This document shows positions 45,301 through 52,003 of a stretch of DNA of 64,000 bases, piece after piece. This DNA is from Marinifilum caeruleilacunae (lineage in GTDB: Bacteria; Bacteroidota; Bacteroidia; Bacteroidales; Marinifilaceae): NCBI RefSeq assembly GCF_013141825.1, contig NZ_RZNH01000023.1:20642-84641 (forward strand), in the 5' to 3' direction. The notes under the pieces are model-generated. The model searched no databases. It was not told the origin of the DNA and was given only the letters and a program-made list of their open reading frames with translations. Position 1 is the stretch's first letter, and every line of letters begins with the position of its first letter. A program made the translations under genes and the position numbers.

Positions 45301-45981
45301 TTTATTTGCTGCACCGGTAAATAAACTTCGGTCTATTTTTTGAAACCCGGTAGTGACAACAACTTCTCTAAGTTTTTCATCAGAAGGAAAGAGAATTACA
45401 TCTAAATTTTCCAATTCCCCAACACGAATTTCCTTGGTTTCCATGCCTATAAATGAAAAAACCAGGATAGTATTTGGATCATTGGCTGCAATCAGGGAAT
45501 AGTTACCGTTAATATCGGTCGAAGTTCCGAAATACGTTCCTTTAATTAAAACTGATACTCCGGGCAAGGCCATACCTTTACGATCAGTAATATTCCCGCT
45601 AAACTTTTTTACTTGTTCAGATTTTTTACCTGATTCGTCAGAAGTTTTACCATTAGATTCAGGTTTGATAATAATTAGACGATCTCTAATTTCATAGGTC
45701 AATCCTGACTCTGATAAACATTGAGTTAGAATATCCTTAACACTTTTAGGTGGGCCGGAAAGGTTTATTCCTTTTACTTTCTTTATGTCGTCAACGCTAT
45801 ACAGAAAAGTATAATCAGTCCTTTCCTTGATTTCAGAAATTACCTGAATCAAATCAACACCTTTCATATTTAACTCTAGTCTTTCTTCCTGGGGCAAGGC
45901 TCTGGATTTTTGTCCAGAAAACACAAATAGCAAGAAGAAAAACAGGAGTCTTACTGCAAAAAACTCTTTTCTTTTCTGCAT
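42355..45981 (-). CDS. SusC/RagA-family TonB-dependent transporter with STN signalling domain
   Basis: Outer-membrane import channel. After a signal peptide (about 1-30) comes an STN domain (about 33-105, LNMKGVDLIQVISEIKERTD), which contacts FecR-type anti-sigma factors. A carboxypeptidase-regulatory-like domain follows (about 128-205, GVSVLIKGTYFGTSTDINGN). Next are the TonB-box-like REVVVTTGF and the plug with GSNKPLWVVDGVVQED and GARAMNGVIVITTKQGK. A 22-strand barrel runs to the terminal YSFSVNLGF. Length is 1208. The STN domain and the sigma/fecR pair upstream show trans-envelope signalling: substrate binding should release the sigma factor. A predicted antisense RNA overlies its 5' leader. 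Confidence 0.96.
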   Translation of the reverse strand: MQKRKEFFAVRLLFFFLLFVFSGQKSRALPQEERLELNMKGVDLIQVISEIKERTDYTFLYSVDDIKKVKGINLSGPPKSVKDILTQCLSESGLTYEIRDRLIIIKPESNGKTSDESGKKSEQVKKFSGNITDRKGMALPGVSVLIKGTYFGTSTDINGNYSLIAANDPNTILVFSFIGMETKEIRVGELENLDVILFPSDEKLREVVVTTGFQKIDRSLFTGAANKLNQEDIALSGIADVSRSLQGHVSGVQVDNISGTFGTSPIVRIRGKASINGSNKPLWVVDGVVQEDIVELTNNDLTSGNLSTVLSSGVVGINPDDIESYQILKDASATALYGARAMNGVIVITTKQGKTGKPQVRYSGSVILRQKPSYSQFDILSSNEEMVLYEELYEKGWIDIAQASSASNHGALSKMFNEIANNNLSWGPDGGLNYQFLSKYANTNTDWFDVLFQNSLSQQHSFAISGGDDKSRYYGSLGYYHDNGQTVADNVKNYTALAKADFDVSKRLKLGFKLSANKRDQHLPGSKDRKFEPITGIYERNFDINPFNYALYTSRSIRPYDDQGELEYFRRDYAPFNILYELDHNYVNVDVDDILFQGDLQFAITSKLRFRTKFQGRWVSTLREQKIHESSNHAESYRADNPLFVDRNSFLFDDPDAPERDPYTVLPRGGFYNTTKNTLTSYFVRNIVDWKIKSDHDHIANLLFGQEIRYTDRVETHNEEWGYLYNEGGLIVTDPNVARYLKFRDQKDHYRYKEKYRFTGIFLTGAYSYKGRYIFNSTFRYDGDNRQGKNSDSRYLPTWNISAAWNMHDEDFMKTFNFIDRLKLKATYGLSGDNGVGASPSLILKADQPLRPTSGDGETILYIDELANKDLTWEKLYEFNMGMELEVFKGRFYADLEYYRRKSKDLLGFVTTSGVGGIRTKYGNVGEMEINGFEFTLSSQNIREGNFKWDTRLTFSYGKDKITEYFDEPRIGDAIQTLGTNIKGYSSNSLFSIPFAGLDGNGVPLFYGPDGRTIQSLNLQKRIDILNYLKYEGPTTPKGFGGLENIFKYKNWTLSLGINYRFGNKVRLEDAFSDSYDDYSSLPGGLKNRWRKAGDEHVTNIPAILSRWDSEALSDNGLNPYQLYNKSTARVADGSFVRIKNISLNYNLPDSWLRSLNLQSANIKLQAYNLGLLYSDKKLNGIDPEFFQSGGISLPMARTYSFSVNLGF

Positions 45982-46007
45982 AAACGACTAATTCCGATTT
46001 TTTTTCA

Positions 46008-46104
46008 TAATTTTGAGCTGTGATTTGGTTAGTATTACACTTCTAATAAAGTAGTGTTTATTGGCTTTGTCCGGGATTTGTGGCAGCAAATCCCGGTTTT
46101 TTTT
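46008..46104 (+). ncRNA. Predicted cis-antisense small RNA between fecR and susC
   Basis: Plus strand, opposite to all local genes. TAATTTTG at 46008-46015 is a perfect -7 box, though no clear -33 was found. About 55 nt later comes a very strong intrinsic terminator: CCGGGATTTG (46071-46080) pairs with CAAATCCCGG (46087-46096) and eight T follow. This predicts a transcript of about 80 nt complementary to the susC leader. Antisense RNAs in this position, between anti-sigma and susC genes, are known from Bacteroides polysaccharide loci (DonS type). Prediction only. Confidence 0.5.
46071..46104 (+). terminator. Plus-strand intrinsic terminator overlapping the fecR stop
   Basis: 10-bp perfect stem, 6-nt loop and T8 on the plus strand. 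On the minus strand the hairpin has no T run, so it would not stop fecR-susC transcription there. The T run overlaps the fecR stop codon. Confidence 0.85.
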
Positions 46105-47275
46105 ACACTTCCTCTACTAGTAGGCTTCTATCTTTTATAGTGAATTTCACTTTTTTTGTCAGCTCAATCAACTCCAATATCTGATCGATATTGTCGTATC
46201 GGGTAAGATCTCCTGTAAATCTTAAATCTCTTACAGACTCATTTAAGAAGATAATTTCAACATCATACCATCTTGAAAGTCTCATCATGATCTTTTCCAA
46301 GCTCTCATCTTCAAAAACAAATCTCCCATCTTTCCATGCAGTAAATACATCTGTATCAACTACATGCTTTTTGGCTTTACCTGTAACCCTATTGAAAAGG
46401 TACTGGTCGTTTGGCATTAGTTGATCTTTACTGCCAAATATGGTATCACGAACTTCAACCTTACCCTCGACTAAGGTAGTTACAATTTCGTTTAAATCGG
46501 GGTAGGCATTTACATTAAACGAGGTACCAAGCACTTTCACTTGTGCTTTATTTACGTCGACAACAAATGGATGAGCCGGATCTTTAGCTACTTCAAAGTA
46601 TCCCTCCCCTTCTAGGTCTACTTTTCTTACCCCCGATCCAAATTCTGATGGAAACCTAAGTTTCGAATTTGAATTCAGCCAAATTCTGGTTCCATCCATC
46701 AGTGTCAACTTATATTCCCCCCCTTTGGGAATAATAATGGTATTATAGGTTAATTGCGTTTTGTTGTTATCTGATCTTTTTTGATATATCAATTCTTTTG
46801 TACTGTTCGAAATGACTACATCACCTTCACTTAGCGTGATTTCTTCGTCGAGCTGATATTGCTCGCCATCGCTCGTGATTAAAACAGCTTGATGTCTGCC
46901 AGGATTGATAAGTCCATCAGAGCTTTGATCAATAAGTGTTGAAAAGAAGAAGGTCGTTCCAATGGCAATAATCAAAACTGCCGCAATTCTCATTACATTC
47001 AACCTTAATTTTCGAACTTTATCTTTTCTAATTTTCGATTGAATTTTATCCCAACCTGCAGCTTTATTGGCTTTTTCCAATTTTAATTCTCGATCGAAAT
47101 ACTGCTTTTCAGGACTTTGTGAAAGACTGTGGAACAAAGCAAGGTTCTCCTCTTTTTCATTCTTCCAATTATTCAGGTACTGGCTTTCCTCATCGCTTAA
47201 TCGACCTTCCAATCGCTTAACGATTAAATCAGCAATTTTAAATCCTGAATTTAAATCTTCCTTCATCTTTTTCAC
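46103..47275 (-). CDS. FecR-family anti-sigma factor
   Basis: Single-pass inner-membrane regulator that holds the adjacent ECF sigma factor. The cytoplasmic N-terminal segment (about 1-88) includes LSDEESQYLNNWKNEKEEN. One transmembrane helix follows (about 92-112, MRIAAVLIIAIGTTFFFSTL). The periplasmic FecR domain (about 140-290) has IIPKGGEYKLTLMDGTRIWL, FPSEFGSGVRKVDLEGEGYF, and VKVLGTSFNVNAYPDL. The C-terminal STN-like domain (about 315-390, FVFEDESLEKIMMRLSRWYD) contacts the transporter. It starts 87 nt after the sigma gene and lies upstream of susC. Length is 390, typical. Confidence 0.95.
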   Translation of the reverse strand: MKKMKEDLNSGFKIADLIVKRLEGRLSDEESQYLNNWKNEKEENLALFHSLSQSPEKQYFDRELKLEKANKAAGWDKIQSKIRKDKVRKLRLNVMRIAAVLIIAIGTTFFFSTLIDQSSDGLINPGRHQAVLITSDGEQYQLDEEITLSEGDVVISNSTKELIYQKRSDNNKTQLTYNTIIIPKGGEYKLTLMDGTRIWLNSNSKLRFPSEFGSGVRKVDLEGEGYFEVAKDPAHPFVVDVNKAQVKVLGTSFNVNAYPDLNEIVTTLVEGKVEVRDTIFGSKDQLMPNDQYLFNRVTGKAKKHVVDTDVFTAWKDGRFVFEDESLEKIMMRLSRWYDVEIIFLNESVRDLRFTGDLTRYDNIDQILELIELTKKVKFTIKDRSLLVEEV

Positions 47276-47362
47276 TTAATATGTGCTAAAACAGTTTAGG
47301 TTCAAAAAAGGGTGACAAAACATTTAAAATTTATCACTTTTTTTCTCATTGGGGTAGGTAGT

Positions 47363-47917
47363 CTATAGAAATAACAACATTGTAAACAAATCCTTTAGGT
47401 TTTCCTTCAGGAATTTACTTGCTCTTTGTTTTTGTGTTTTTACGGTATTAATAGAGATATTCAGGTCTTCAGCAATCTCAGCATTCTTAAGGCCCTTTAA
47501 ACTTAGCAGGTAAATGATTCTTGCCGATTCTGGAAGTTTATTTACCGTTTCTGCAATAATCCGGTTCACCTCTTCATCAATTACATTATTTAGAAAATAG
47601 TCTTCGCTAAGAACATCTTCCTTAGATTGACTTTCGTAGTTTCTCTCCACTTTCTGATGATCTAAATAATTTAAACAGGCATTGCGAACTGTTTTATACA
47701 GATAGGCTTTTAAAGCTGCTTCATGAAAAAAGGATGACTTTTTCTCCCAAACTTTGATAAAACTTTCCTGAACCAAATCTTCAACAACATCGCTATTGGG
47801 AATGTATTTTTGTCCAAATAAGAACAATGCCTCGTAGTATTTATCATACAAATTTTTGAAAGCAGATTGACTCCCACCTCTAAACTTATCGATTGCTATG
47901 TTAGCAGTTGTTGGCAT
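47363..47917 (-). CDS. ECF RNA polymerase sigma factor, Bacteroidetes FecI-like type
   Basis: 184-residue extracytoplasmic-function sigma factor. Region 2 is at about residues 12-85, with the -10-binding helix in VEDLVQESFIKVWEKK and LKAYLYKTVRNACLNYL. Region 4 is at about 120-175, with LPESARIIYLLSLKGLKNAE and LNISINTVKTQKQRASKFLKE. Paired with the FecR protein downstream, it should transcribe the susC-susD-peptidase genes when the transporter signals that substrate is bound. No cognate promoter motif could be defined from one locus. Confidence 0.95.
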   Translation of the reverse strand: MPTTANIAIDKFRGGSQSAFKNLYDKYYEALFLFGQKYIPNSDVVEDLVQESFIKVWEKKSSFFHEAALKAYLYKTVRNACLNYLDHQKVERNYESQSKEDVLSEDYFLNNVIDEEVNRIIAETVNKLPESARIIYLLSLKGLKNAEIAEDLNISINTVKTQKQRASKFLKENLKDLFTMLLFL

Positions 47918-48021
47918 ATAAAAATTCTAATTGGACAGACAATATTATAAAATAATTTTAGAAATCTATACTTTCCTAGTGTTTCAATTTTTTTAAACAA
48001 CTAAATCACAAATTACTATAT

Positions 48022-48051
48022 ACAAAAAGGGTGCCTTAAACAGACACCCTT
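48022..48051 (-). terminator. Intrinsic terminator of the C1 peptidase gene
   Basis: AAGGGTG (48027-48033) pairs with CACCCTT (48045-48051); five T follow on the minus strand. It lies about 24 nt past the stop codon. Confidence 0.85.
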
Positions 48052-48074
48052 ACTTGTAATCTGATCTCTTTTTA

Positions 48075-49247
48075 TTAAAGTCCTAATTTCTTTAAAATTT
48101 GTTTTGGAACGGCATCCTTGTGAACCATTATTGCAACAGTTTTCAATTTCACATAGGATTCACTCATATTTAAGTAACCGCCAAATTTATTGCTATCGTC
48201 GGCCCATGAATTTTTAGTTTTGTAATAAATGGTACCATCCTGGTCTTTTACAATCCCTGTTAAATGCATTAAATGGTCATCGGTTGTTTGGAAATTATCA
48301 AAAGTTTTCTGACGCAACTCCTGGCTCACCTTAGGCTCTTTACTCGTGTTTTGTGTCTTTTCTTTTTTATTTTCTACACCATCTTCCCATTTAGAAATTT
48401 CAGAATTACTCATATCTGTTTCCTTTACACTTGGTAAAACTGCATATCCTTTACGGTGAGAAAATCCTTTTTCACTAACATCACCATCCCAACAAACCGA
48501 GTATCCATTATTCAAAGCATTATCCATCACTTCCATCAGTTCTTCGATAGGCACATTATAGTACAAGTCATCCGACCAGTTATCAGGAATTTCTAAATTA
48601 ATTTTTGAATAAAAAGGATGATGTGTATAGGATGTTAATTCGATATAATCTTCTGTATTAAAACCCAAATCGGCAGCATACTTCTGAGGTGTTACTTGCT
48701 TTCCTTCATATTCAAAAGTTTCTGGCAATTTACCCATATAAGTGTCAAGCACACCGTTTACAGAAGCAAACCACACAGGTGTAATTTTTTTATTCGGATT
48801 TTTTACAATTTCATCCATCATGGCTTTGGTTGATTTCACCATTTCTCTATGGATATGAAAATCGCCCTGGTATTCGTTCCCCGAATAAGCTGATTCAGGT
48901 ACAAATCCGTGAGTTTTTACAACATTCATAACATCATGAGCTTGTCCACCTTCACTATAATTGCCTTTTCCATGCAATCTAAAATATCGTTTTGCTTTCT
49001 GTGAATAAGCCTCTCTAACGATATACATTTCCGACAAATCAATTTCAGGAGCACCCATTCGCAAAAGTTCAGTCTCGATAAAAGACATTGTTGCAAAGCA
49101 CCAACAAGTTCCCGTGCTTTGTTGATTTTTTACGTTTGTGGTTTTCACCTCTGTAACTGTTGTAAATTTCTTTTCTTCCTGTTGTTCCTGTGCATTTACC
49201 ACATGCAAACCACTTAACAACAGTAATGTAAGGAGTAATTTATTCAT
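48075..49247 (-). CDS. Exported C1-type (bleomycin hydrolase/PepC-like) cysteine peptidase
   Basis: Papain-fold aminopeptidase. Catalytic Cys48 is in QSTGTCWCFATMSF, the catalytic His in LMHLTGIVKDQDG near residue 330, and the Asn in YKTKNSWADD near 346. The arrangement SEMYIVREAYSQKAKRY and GGQAHDVMNVVKTHGFVP is that of the C1B (bleomycin hydrolase) family, which is usually cytosolic. Here a clear signal peptide (1-19, LLLSGLHVVNA before Gln20) sends it to the periplasm or beyond. The middle region around residue 285 (EDGVENKKEKTQNTSKEPK) is a charged insertion. Length is 390, short for the family. Not linked to the SusCD operon (own terminator), although both involve peptide breakdown. Confidence 0.9.
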   Translation of the reverse strand: MNKLLLTLLLLSGLHVVNAQEQQEEKKFTTVTEVKTTNVKNQQSTGTCWCFATMSFIETELLRMGAPEIDLSEMYIVREAYSQKAKRYFRLHGKGNYSEGGQAHDVMNVVKTHGFVPESAYSGNEYQGDFHIHREMVKSTKAMMDEIVKNPNKKITPVWFASVNGVLDTYMGKLPETFEYEGKQVTPQKYAADLGFNTEDYIELTSYTHHPFYSKINLEIPDNWSDDLYYNVPIEELMEVMDNALNNGYSVCWDGDVSEKGFSHRKGYAVLPSVKETDMSNSEISKWEDGVENKKEKTQNTSKEPKVSQELRQKTFDNFQTTDDHLMHLTGIVKDQDGTIYYKTKNSWADDSNKFGGYLNMSESYVKLKTVAIMVHKDAVPKQILKKLGL

Positions 49248-49276
49248 TTGTTTTTGTTTAAGTTTAAGGTATGTAA

Positions 49277-49630
49277 TTACATCATATTTAGTTCTGCCTG
49301 TTTTTTCTTAGGCATTTTCTCAATAACTAGATGGTAGGATTTATCGATCCAACTTTTCAATAGATCATCCGAAACACTACCGTCGATCAATACTGTGTTC
49401 CAGTACCTTTTATTCATATGATATCCTGGCAAAACTGCCGAATATTCCTCACGTAATTCCACGGCGATATCTTCTTCGCACTTCACATTCATACTCAGCT
49501 CTTTATTGATATTAGTGAGTAAGAACATTTTGTCCAGAACTTTAAAAACCAAAGTCTCTTCATCGAAGGGAAAACTTTCAGTAACTCCCTTCTTTGATAA
49601 GCAATACATTCTCAGCTCTTCAATATTCAT
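49277..49630 (-). CDS. MmcQ/YjbR-family protein
   Basis: Small protein of the YjbR (CyaY-like fold) family, sometimes annotated as DNA-binding; function not established. Family features are LRMYCLSKKGVTESFPFDEE near the N-terminus, VFKVLDKMFLLTNI, and the C-terminal GYHMNKRYWNTVLIDGSVSD and LLKSWIDKSYHLVIEKMPKK. The start is set at the ATG giving NIEELRMYC (117 residues). A longer frame of 22 extra codons is open upstream but is not family-like. Alone, same strand as the peptidase gene 29 nt downstream. Confidence 0.88.
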   Translation of the reverse strand: MNIEELRMYCLSKKGVTESFPFDEETLVFKVLDKMFLLTNINKELSMNVKCEEDIAVELREEYSAVLPGYHMNKRYWNTVLIDGSVSDDLLKSWIDKSYHLVIEKMPKKKQAELNMM

Positions 49631-50123
49631 GATGTAATGGTTTATTAAAAATCTCTTAAAATCAAGACAAACAAATATAGATAGTTTTACAGACATCTTT
49701 TAACGATCAGCGCAATGACTTTTAAAAAAAATTAAAAGCATTCTTGCAAATACTAAAATTTGAATGCAAATCCTTCAATTAATTAAAATGAGAAATTGAT
49801 GTCTCCAGTTCACCTCAGATCGGATCAATTTTTCAGTTCAGCGTTAATTTTGATAAAATGACGACAATTGAACACAAAGAATTGATAAAAGCTTATCAAC
49901 ATAAAACAAACTTAGATTCAACATGATCGAACATGCGCTTTATGTTAACTCTAACACTTGTTTAAGTTTTACTTAACTATCTCTCAAAACCCTACAATAC
50001 ACTGAGTTCTACAATCCCAAAACATATATTCCGAGTAAGAGCTCTGAAAATGATTTTTTTTTAACTAGTCTTGATTTTGTATATTTATAACATCATAAAC
50101 GCTTTTTAAAAGTAGATTTTGTT
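49631..50123. other. Intergenic region, no gene found
   Basis: 493 nt, AT-rich, between divergent genes. It must contain promoters for the YjbR and receiver genes. TATATTTA near 50080 is an approximate -7 box for the receiver gene. No RNA gene, long repeat or reading frame of note was seen. Confidence 0.5.
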
Positions 50124-50525
50124 ATGAATCAAGTTAGCTACACCCAAAAATACAACTGGAAAGATAAACGAATCCTCATTGTTGAAGACGAGGAAATCAA
50201 TAATATGTTTTTCGATGCTGCATTAAGCAGAACCGAATCTGAATTATTATGGGCAAAAAACGGCAAGGAAGCTGTTGATATTGTCGACCTTACTCAAGAT
50301 GTTGACGTAATTCTAATGGATATACGTTTGCCAATAATGGATGGATGTGAAGCTACCAGAAGAATTAAAAAACGTCATAGCGAAATACCTATTATCGCCC
50401 AAACTGCCTATGCCCTGGAAGGCGACCGAGAAAGAATTCTGGATGCTGGTTGTGATGATTACCTGGCTAAGCCAATCCGATTTGAAGAGTTGCTTGCTAC
50501 CATTGATAAGTATTTGGCAGATTAA
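50124..50525 (+). CDS. Stand-alone response-regulator receiver protein, paralogue of the one at 2.9 kb
   Basis: 133-residue CheY-like receiver with no output domain. Acidic pocket in ILIVEDEE (Glu21/Asp22/Glu23), phospho-acceptor Asp66 in VILMDIRLPIMDG, Thr in IIAQTAY, and Lys in YLAKP. The lead-in YNWKDKRIL and the core match the receiver at 2909-3295, so the two are paralogues 47 kb apart. No kinase is adjacent. It may relay phosphate from a hybrid kinase elsewhere. Its stop codon overlaps that of the converging yraN. Confidence 0.93.
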   Translation: MNQVSYTQKYNWKDKRILIVEDEEINNMFFDAALSRTESELLWAKNGKEAVDIVDLTQDVDVILMDIRLPIMDGCEATRRIKKRHSEIPIIAQTAYALEGDRERILDAGCDDYLAKPIRFEELLATIDKYLAD

Positions 50526-50887
50526 TCAACAGGTGCTATAAATGCATCTTCGATATGTTCAATCACAAATTTTTCTTCACGCTTAATTACGCTAACGACA
50601 TCAAATCTTACTTCTTGTTTAATTTCTCTTAAATCTACGTATGCCTGTGTAGCTCTGACAATAAATTTAATCTTCGAAAGGCTTATGGCATCAGTAGGGT
50701 GTTCAAAATAATCAGTTGAGCGAGATTTCACTTCAACAACAACAAGGCAATCATCTTTTAAGGCAATAATATCAAGTTCTTTTTTTTGATATATCCAATT
50801 TCGATCAAGTAGATTAAACCCCTTTTCTTCGAGATATTTTACTGCAAGATCTTCTCCCAACTTCCCCAATTCATTATGCTTTGCCAT
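50522..50887 (-). CDS. yraN: YraN (UPF0102) family nuclease-like protein
   Basis: Predicted PD-(D/E)xK-fold protein of the UPF0102 family, often near DNA-processing genes; activity not established. The family core is LGEDLAVKYLEEKGFNLLDR (about residues 8-27), then KKELDIIALKDDCLVVVEVK with the catalytic-type Glu/Asp and Glu-x-Lys. The start is set at the ATG giving AKHNELG; the TTG two codons earlier is less likely. 121 residues, normal. Separated by 12 nt from the S66 peptidase gene upstream, so likely co-transcribed; its last bases overlap the converging receiver gene. Confidence 0.92.
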   Translation of the reverse strand: MAKHNELGKLGEDLAVKYLEEKGFNLLDRNWIYQKKELDIIALKDDCLVVVEVKSRSTDYFEHPTDAISLSKIKFIVRATQAYVDLREIKQEVRFDVVSVIKREEKFVIEHIEDAFIAPVD

Positions 50888-50899
50888 GTGCAAGTATTT

Positions 50900-51802
50900 T
50901 TAATGCCAGGTAAACTTCACCTCGTTCACGTCAACATTTATTTTCACATATCTGCCCAGTGGTAAGGTCCAGTTGTCGTTTATATGACCTGCAGGAAAAC
51001 CATATACAACCGGGAAGGAGTAGTTTGACACCGACTCTTGAATAATTTCATAGGCAGTTTTTCCAAATTTTGGTTCACCTTCTTTCATCAAACTGAATCC
51101 TCCCACTACCAAGGCTTGCAATTCCGACAATTTTCCACCCATTCTAAGGTTATTCATCATTCTGTCAAGATGGTACAACTCTTCGCCTACATCTTCGATA
51201 AATAGTATTTTACCATGAGTTTCAAAGTCCATAATCGTACCCCGTAAACTATATAATATGGATAAATTTCCACCAATAAGCTCACCTTCGGCTACGCCCA
51301 ATCGATTCAAATCATTCGAAGGTATTTGGTAATCTTCTACTTTCCCCATAATTCCATCGAACATAGATTGTACCGATTTTCCCGACTCATCATCCAGAAA
51401 ATTGATTGGCATTACAGAATGTAAACTTTCCACTTCCAGAATATTATTCAGATAGCTATGAAAAACAGTAATATCGCTATATCCAACAATCCATTTAGGT
51501 TTACGAAGAAAGAGATCAAAGTCTACATATTCTAGTATTCGCACACAACCATATCCTCCTCGTGCACAAAGTATTGCCTTAATCTCAGGATCATCCAACA
51601 TTTGTTGCAAATCCTTTAGGCGATTTAAATCTCGCCCGGCAAATTGATGATACTCATCAAAAACATGCTTGCCCAGCACTACTTTCAGGCCCAAATCTTC
51701 CAATTTGGTAACTGCAATACCAACTTTTTCAGGATCGATCTTTCCAGCAGGTGAAATAATTCCAATTTTATCTCCTTTTTGCAAGGCAGCAGGCTGATAC
51801 AT
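50900..51802 (-). CDS. LD-carboxypeptidase / MccF-like S66 serine peptidase
   Basis: S66-family peptidase. Relatives remove the terminal D-Ala from murein tetrapeptides (LdcA) or cleave microcin C-type acyl-adenylates (MccF). Signatures are IGIISPAGKIDPEKV near the N-terminus, ILCARGGYGCVRILEYVDF (about 78-96), and WIVGYSDITVFHSYL with the Ser nucleophile near 112. FIEDVGEELYHLDRMM gives the catalytic Glu, and YGFPAGHINDNW the catalytic His near 272. Length is 300. No signal peptide, so cytoplasmic muropeptide recycling is most likely. Confidence 0.93.
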   Translation of the reverse strand: MYQPAALQKGDKIGIISPAGKIDPEKVGIAVTKLEDLGLKVVLGKHVFDEYHQFAGRDLNRLKDLQQMLDDPEIKAILCARGGYGCVRILEYVDFDLFLRKPKWIVGYSDITVFHSYLNNILEVESLHSVMPINFLDDESGKSVQSMFDGIMGKVEDYQIPSNDLNRLGVAEGELIGGNLSILYSLRGTIMDFETHGKILFIEDVGEELYHLDRMMNNLRMGGKLSELQALVVGGFSLMKEGEPKFGKTAYEIIQESVSNYSFPVVYGFPAGHINDNWTLPLGRYVKINVDVNEVKFTWH

Positions 51803-52003
51803 ATTTATTTAGTTTTTATTGTAAAGTGAGTTCAAATTAAGAATAAAATACAAACGAAGAACAATATTTTTTGATAATTCTATCTTATCTTTGCCATCGA
51901 TTTGTTAAACCGCATGTTTTTCAATTCATAAGTAAGCAAAATAATGTATTGAAAATAAATAGTCAGAAGGAATATTATTTTCAAATCACAAAACATATCT
52001 CAA
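51803..52003 (+). promoter_or_regulatory. Upstream region of metG
   Basis: 201-nt AT-rich region between divergent genes. TATCTTTG at 51886-51893 is a perfect -7 box; the transcript would have a leader of about 100 nt. No T-box or other known leader was recognised. Confidence 0.4.
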
